Shown: positions 12,557 through 14,270 of the stretch, piece after piece
Position numbering within the stretch: the first letter of the stretch is position 1
Layout of the letters: each line of letters starts with the position of its first letter
Source: Chitinophagaceae bacterium
GTDB lineage: Bacteria > Bacteroidota > Bacteroidia > Chitinophagales > Chitinophagaceae
Direction: 5' to 3'
Assembly (NCBI GenBank): GCA_947489175.1
Contig: CANLED010000020.1
Span: 1-14,270 of the forward strand
DNA length: 14,270 nucleotides
Program-made: the position numbers and the translations under genes
Notes under the pieces: generated by a model
The model's input: only the letters and a program-made list of their open reading frames with translations
What the model was told of the DNA's origin: nothing
The model's database searches: none

Positions 12557-13537
12557 ATGATCAACTTTAAGCGCATTATATATATCTTTTTACCGCTTTT
12601 TACGGGATTATTATTGATTTCTGCTTCAATAATCATGTCAAATAATGAAGGGCTCAAAAAAATTGAAAAGAAACTCAATGATGGAGAAGTTCTGTATTTG
12701 TCATCAATTATCGATCCAATTAAAGTAGATGACTTATTCAATAAAAAGCCATTCCCAAATGTAACTGCGGCTGTAGTTAGGTCGTTCGACAATGATACAA
12801 ACAATGTTAGTGATTTGGTTAACTATGCTAATTTCGTGTCTGAAAGTAGAAATCTCGGATACTGGTCAGTAATACCATACTCTTATAACGGAGAAACTTT
12901 CTCAAATACTAGAATAACTGACCCCACGTATACTTTTAGAGACCAAACAGGATACGATTGGAAAAAAATTTACGGCTTTAGAAATTATTATCACCTTCTT
13001 TTCAGGAATAAAGCAGCAAGAACAATTTTAGCCGACCAAACCATTGATTTCCTTTGTTTACTTTGTAAATCATACCCATCAGATTTCAAAACTTCACTTA
13101 ACAAAGAACTTTCTGTTCTTCTTACTTACACTAATACTTTGAAAGCTAATAGTCCACTTACCAATACAGACAAACTAGGTGATTATTGGAAGGGATTCAT
13201 TCTTAGAAGGGTTAGGTTAGACAATATCCCTGTAACTGAAGTTCAAGCAACAATTATCAAGGCACAAGCAAAAATAGACTCACTTGACCTAAAAAATCAA
13301 CCCGATGCTATGTATGAAATTACAGTTAACAATCAAATCAGTATTTTATATTCCATTGATAAATTTAAATTGGTATCAAAAAGTAGCCCTATAGAGCTTC
13401 AGTTTGGATATGATGCTAGCATCCAAACTATTTTCTATAACAAAGACAAAACTGGTGATTTCTACATGTTAAATGGGTTCCAAAATAACAAACCATTTAA
13501 ATGGTTATTCAACAAAAATTTAGAAAGAATTAATTAA
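12557..13537 (+). CDS. Unrecognised membrane-anchored protein
   Basis: I do not recognise this 326-residue product. Residues 1-5 are basic and 7-27 strongly hydrophobic (I-I-Y-I-F-L-P-L-F-T-G-L-L-L), then S-N-N-E, so it is either anchored by one N-terminal helix or secreted by a poor signal peptide; there is no lipobox Cys. The rest is polar and Asn/Lys/Tyr-rich. Noticeable segments are the aromatic Y-D-W-K-K-I-Y-G-F-R-N-Y-Y-H at 133-146, C-L-L-C at 167-170 and a probable helix at 226-243. It is one continuous frame ending at a strong terminator, which supports a real single-gene transcription unit. Codons are very AT-rich compared with the oxidoreductase gene upstream, which may point to horizontal acquisition. 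No Shine-Dalgarno sequence is visible. Confidence 0.75.
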   Translation: MINFKRIIYIFLPLFTGLLLISASIIMSNNEGLKKIEKKLNDGEVLYLSSIIDPIKVDDLFNKKPFPNVTAAVVRSFDNDTNNVSDLVNYANFVSESRNLGYWSVIPYSYNGETFSNTRITDPTYTFRDQTGYDWKKIYGFRNYYHLLFRNKAARTILADQTIDFLCLLCKSYPSDFKTSLNKELSVLLTYTNTLKANSPLTNTDKLGDYWKGFILRRVRLDNIPVTEVQATIIKAQAKIDSLDLKNQPDAMYEITVNNQISILYSIDKFKLVSKSSPIELQFGYDASIQTIFYNKDKTGDFYMLNGFQNNKPFKWLFNKNLERIN

Positions 13538-13591
13538 AGACTTAATTAGTGATTTCAGGTTGAAAATTTTATACGATACTTTAGAAATGTG

Positions 13592-13618
13592 AATCCCTCT
13601 CTTCAGAGGGATTTTTTT
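13592..13618 (+). terminator. Intrinsic terminator
   Basis: A perfect 9-bp stem, AATCCCTCT and AGAGGGATT, with a CTTC tetraloop is followed by a T run reaching 13618. It lies 54 bases after the stop of the unrecognised membrane protein gene and is a textbook plus-strand terminator. Confidence 0.93.
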
Positions 13619-13632
13619 ATGCTTTAAAGCAT
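13619..13632. promoter_or_regulatory. Perfect 14-bp palindrome between terminator and ABC gene
   Basis: ATGCTTTAAAGCAT is its own reverse complement. It begins directly after the terminator T run and lies 108 bases before the ABC transporter start. It may be an operator for that gene. A shorter inverted repeat, TTTGA-TT-TCAAA, follows at 13690-13701. No exact -7 box was identified. Confidence 0.35.
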
Positions 13633-13740
13633 AAGAAATAATTGATTACTACAGAGATCATTAAGAAAGCTTTTAAAAATTCGGCACTATTTGATTTCAA
13701 ATAAACAGTAACTTCATTCGAATTTTATTAGCCAATCTAC

Positions 13741-14270
13741 ATGGAACCCATCATCATTCTCGAGAACGTATATAAAAATTACGGTACAAAAAACGTACTC
13801 AACGGAATCAACCTGTCCATCAATGCAGGTCAAGTAATCGGATATATCGGTCCGAATGGAGCTGGAAAAAGCACCACAGTTAAAATTTTATGTGGACTAA
13901 TCGATGATTTTACAGGAAATGTTACTGTAGGCGGAATCAACATTAAAGAGGACCCTTTGGCAGTAAAGCGAAAAATTGGGTATGTACCCGAATTAGCTGA
14001 ATTGTATGATGTGCTTACCCCTAAGGAATTTCTGGGACTGATGGGTGAACTGTACGATATTCCAAAAGCATTGGCGGATGAGCGCATCAGAAAAATGCTC
14101 ACTGCACTTGGGTTGGAGAACAACATCAACAATCGAATGGATACTTTCAGCAAGGGAATGAAACAGAAAGTGCTGATTATTTCTGGATTACTTCACAACC
14201 CGGATATCATTATTTTGGATGAGCCATTGAGTGGATTGGATGCGAATAGTGTCATCATTGTGAAAGACCT
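13741..14270 (+). CDS. ABC transporter ATP-binding protein, partial
   Basis: The frame runs 176 codons from an ATG to the window edge; the C-terminal part is missing. The protein begins MEPIIILENVYKNYGTKNVL, the usual first strands of an ABC ATPase. Walker A is G-P-N-G-A-G-K43-S-T at 37-45, the Q-loop region reads G-Y-V-P-E84 with Glu instead of Gln, the signature is F-S-K-G-M at 136-140 instead of L-S-G-G-Q, and Walker B is I-I-I-L-D-E161-P. The E at the Q-loop and F-S-K-G-M signature are common in exporters with ABC-2 type permeases (CcmA-like ATPases), so an ABC-2 permease gene is expected just beyond the window. Cargo is unknown. It starts a new transcription unit after the terminator at 13592-13618. 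Confidence 0.92.
   Translation, partial: MEPIIILENVYKNYGTKNVLNGINLSINAGQVIGYIGPNGAGKSTTVKILCGLIDDFTGNVTVGGINIKEDPLAVKRKIGYVPELAELYDVLTPKEFLGLMGELYDIPKALADERIRKMLTALGLENNINNRMDTFSKGMKQKVLIISGLLHNPDIIILDEPLSGLDANSVIIVKD

Noticed and set aside
12430..12804. 124-codon hydrophobic minus-strand open frame
   Set aside because: It overlaps the start of the plus-strand membrane protein gene. Its hydrophobic stretch is the mirror of AT-rich DNA and the plus-strand frame has the terminator and the full-length coding sequence.

Overview
The window looks like chromosomal DNA of a member of the Bacteroidota, most likely from the Chitinophagaceae/Sphingobacteriia side. The evidence is AT-rich DNA, two exact matches to the Bacteroidota -7 promoter box TAnnTTTG (before hipB and before the cytosolic Gfo/Idh/MocA gene), few Shine-Dalgarno sequences, and families common in that phylum (DUF1080 with a short Cys-bounded tail, a DUF6526-like membrane protein, a Tat-exported Gfo/Idh/MocA protein). 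No rRNA, tRNA, insertion sequence or CRISPR array was seen. The taxonomic call is inference.

Layout. Bases 1-382 (minus) hold the N-terminal part of a phytanoyl-CoA dioxygenase family protein cut by the window edge. Bases 519-2145 (minus) encode exonuclease VII, xseA then xseB. Bases 2289-3810 (minus) encode a three-gene toxin-antitoxin operon of the HipBST type: an HTH antitoxin/repressor (HipB), a free HipA N-terminal domain (HipS) and a kinase (HipT), joined by two TAATG stop/start overlaps. Bases 3964-5328 (minus) encode a compact RecD/Pif1-like SF1 helicase. A 332-base gap follows, with a hairpin and a possible 27-30 residue basic peptide.

Bases 5661-8796 (minus) form a tight operon of three exported hydrolases: a DUF1080 protein (the 3-keto-disaccharide hydrolase family), an SGNH/GDSL hydrolase and a class-C beta-lactamase-like serine hydrolase. 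Beyond a 413-base gap with a strong bidirectional terminator lie a DUF6526-like membrane protein and a cytosolic Gfo/Idh/MocA oxidoreductase (minus, 9210-10664). Divergent from them is a Tat-exported Gfo/Idh/MocA protein (plus, 10793-12148). Together with the PhyH protein these suggest oxidation and hydrolysis of sugars or glycosides in the periplasm and cytoplasm, possibly by a 3-keto-sugar route. That functional link is inference.

Bases 12149-13740 are the most AT-rich and least familiar part: six heptanucleotide repeats, an 18-bp AT palindrome, an unrecognised membrane-anchored protein (12557-13537), a clear terminator and a 14-bp palindrome. The window ends in an ABC transporter ATPase gene (plus, from 13741), cut by the edge.

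The best candidates for a noteworthy system are the HipBST module and the clustered keto-sugar-type enzymes. I see no clearly unprecedented system, but the unrecognised 326-residue protein and the small peptide deserve checking.
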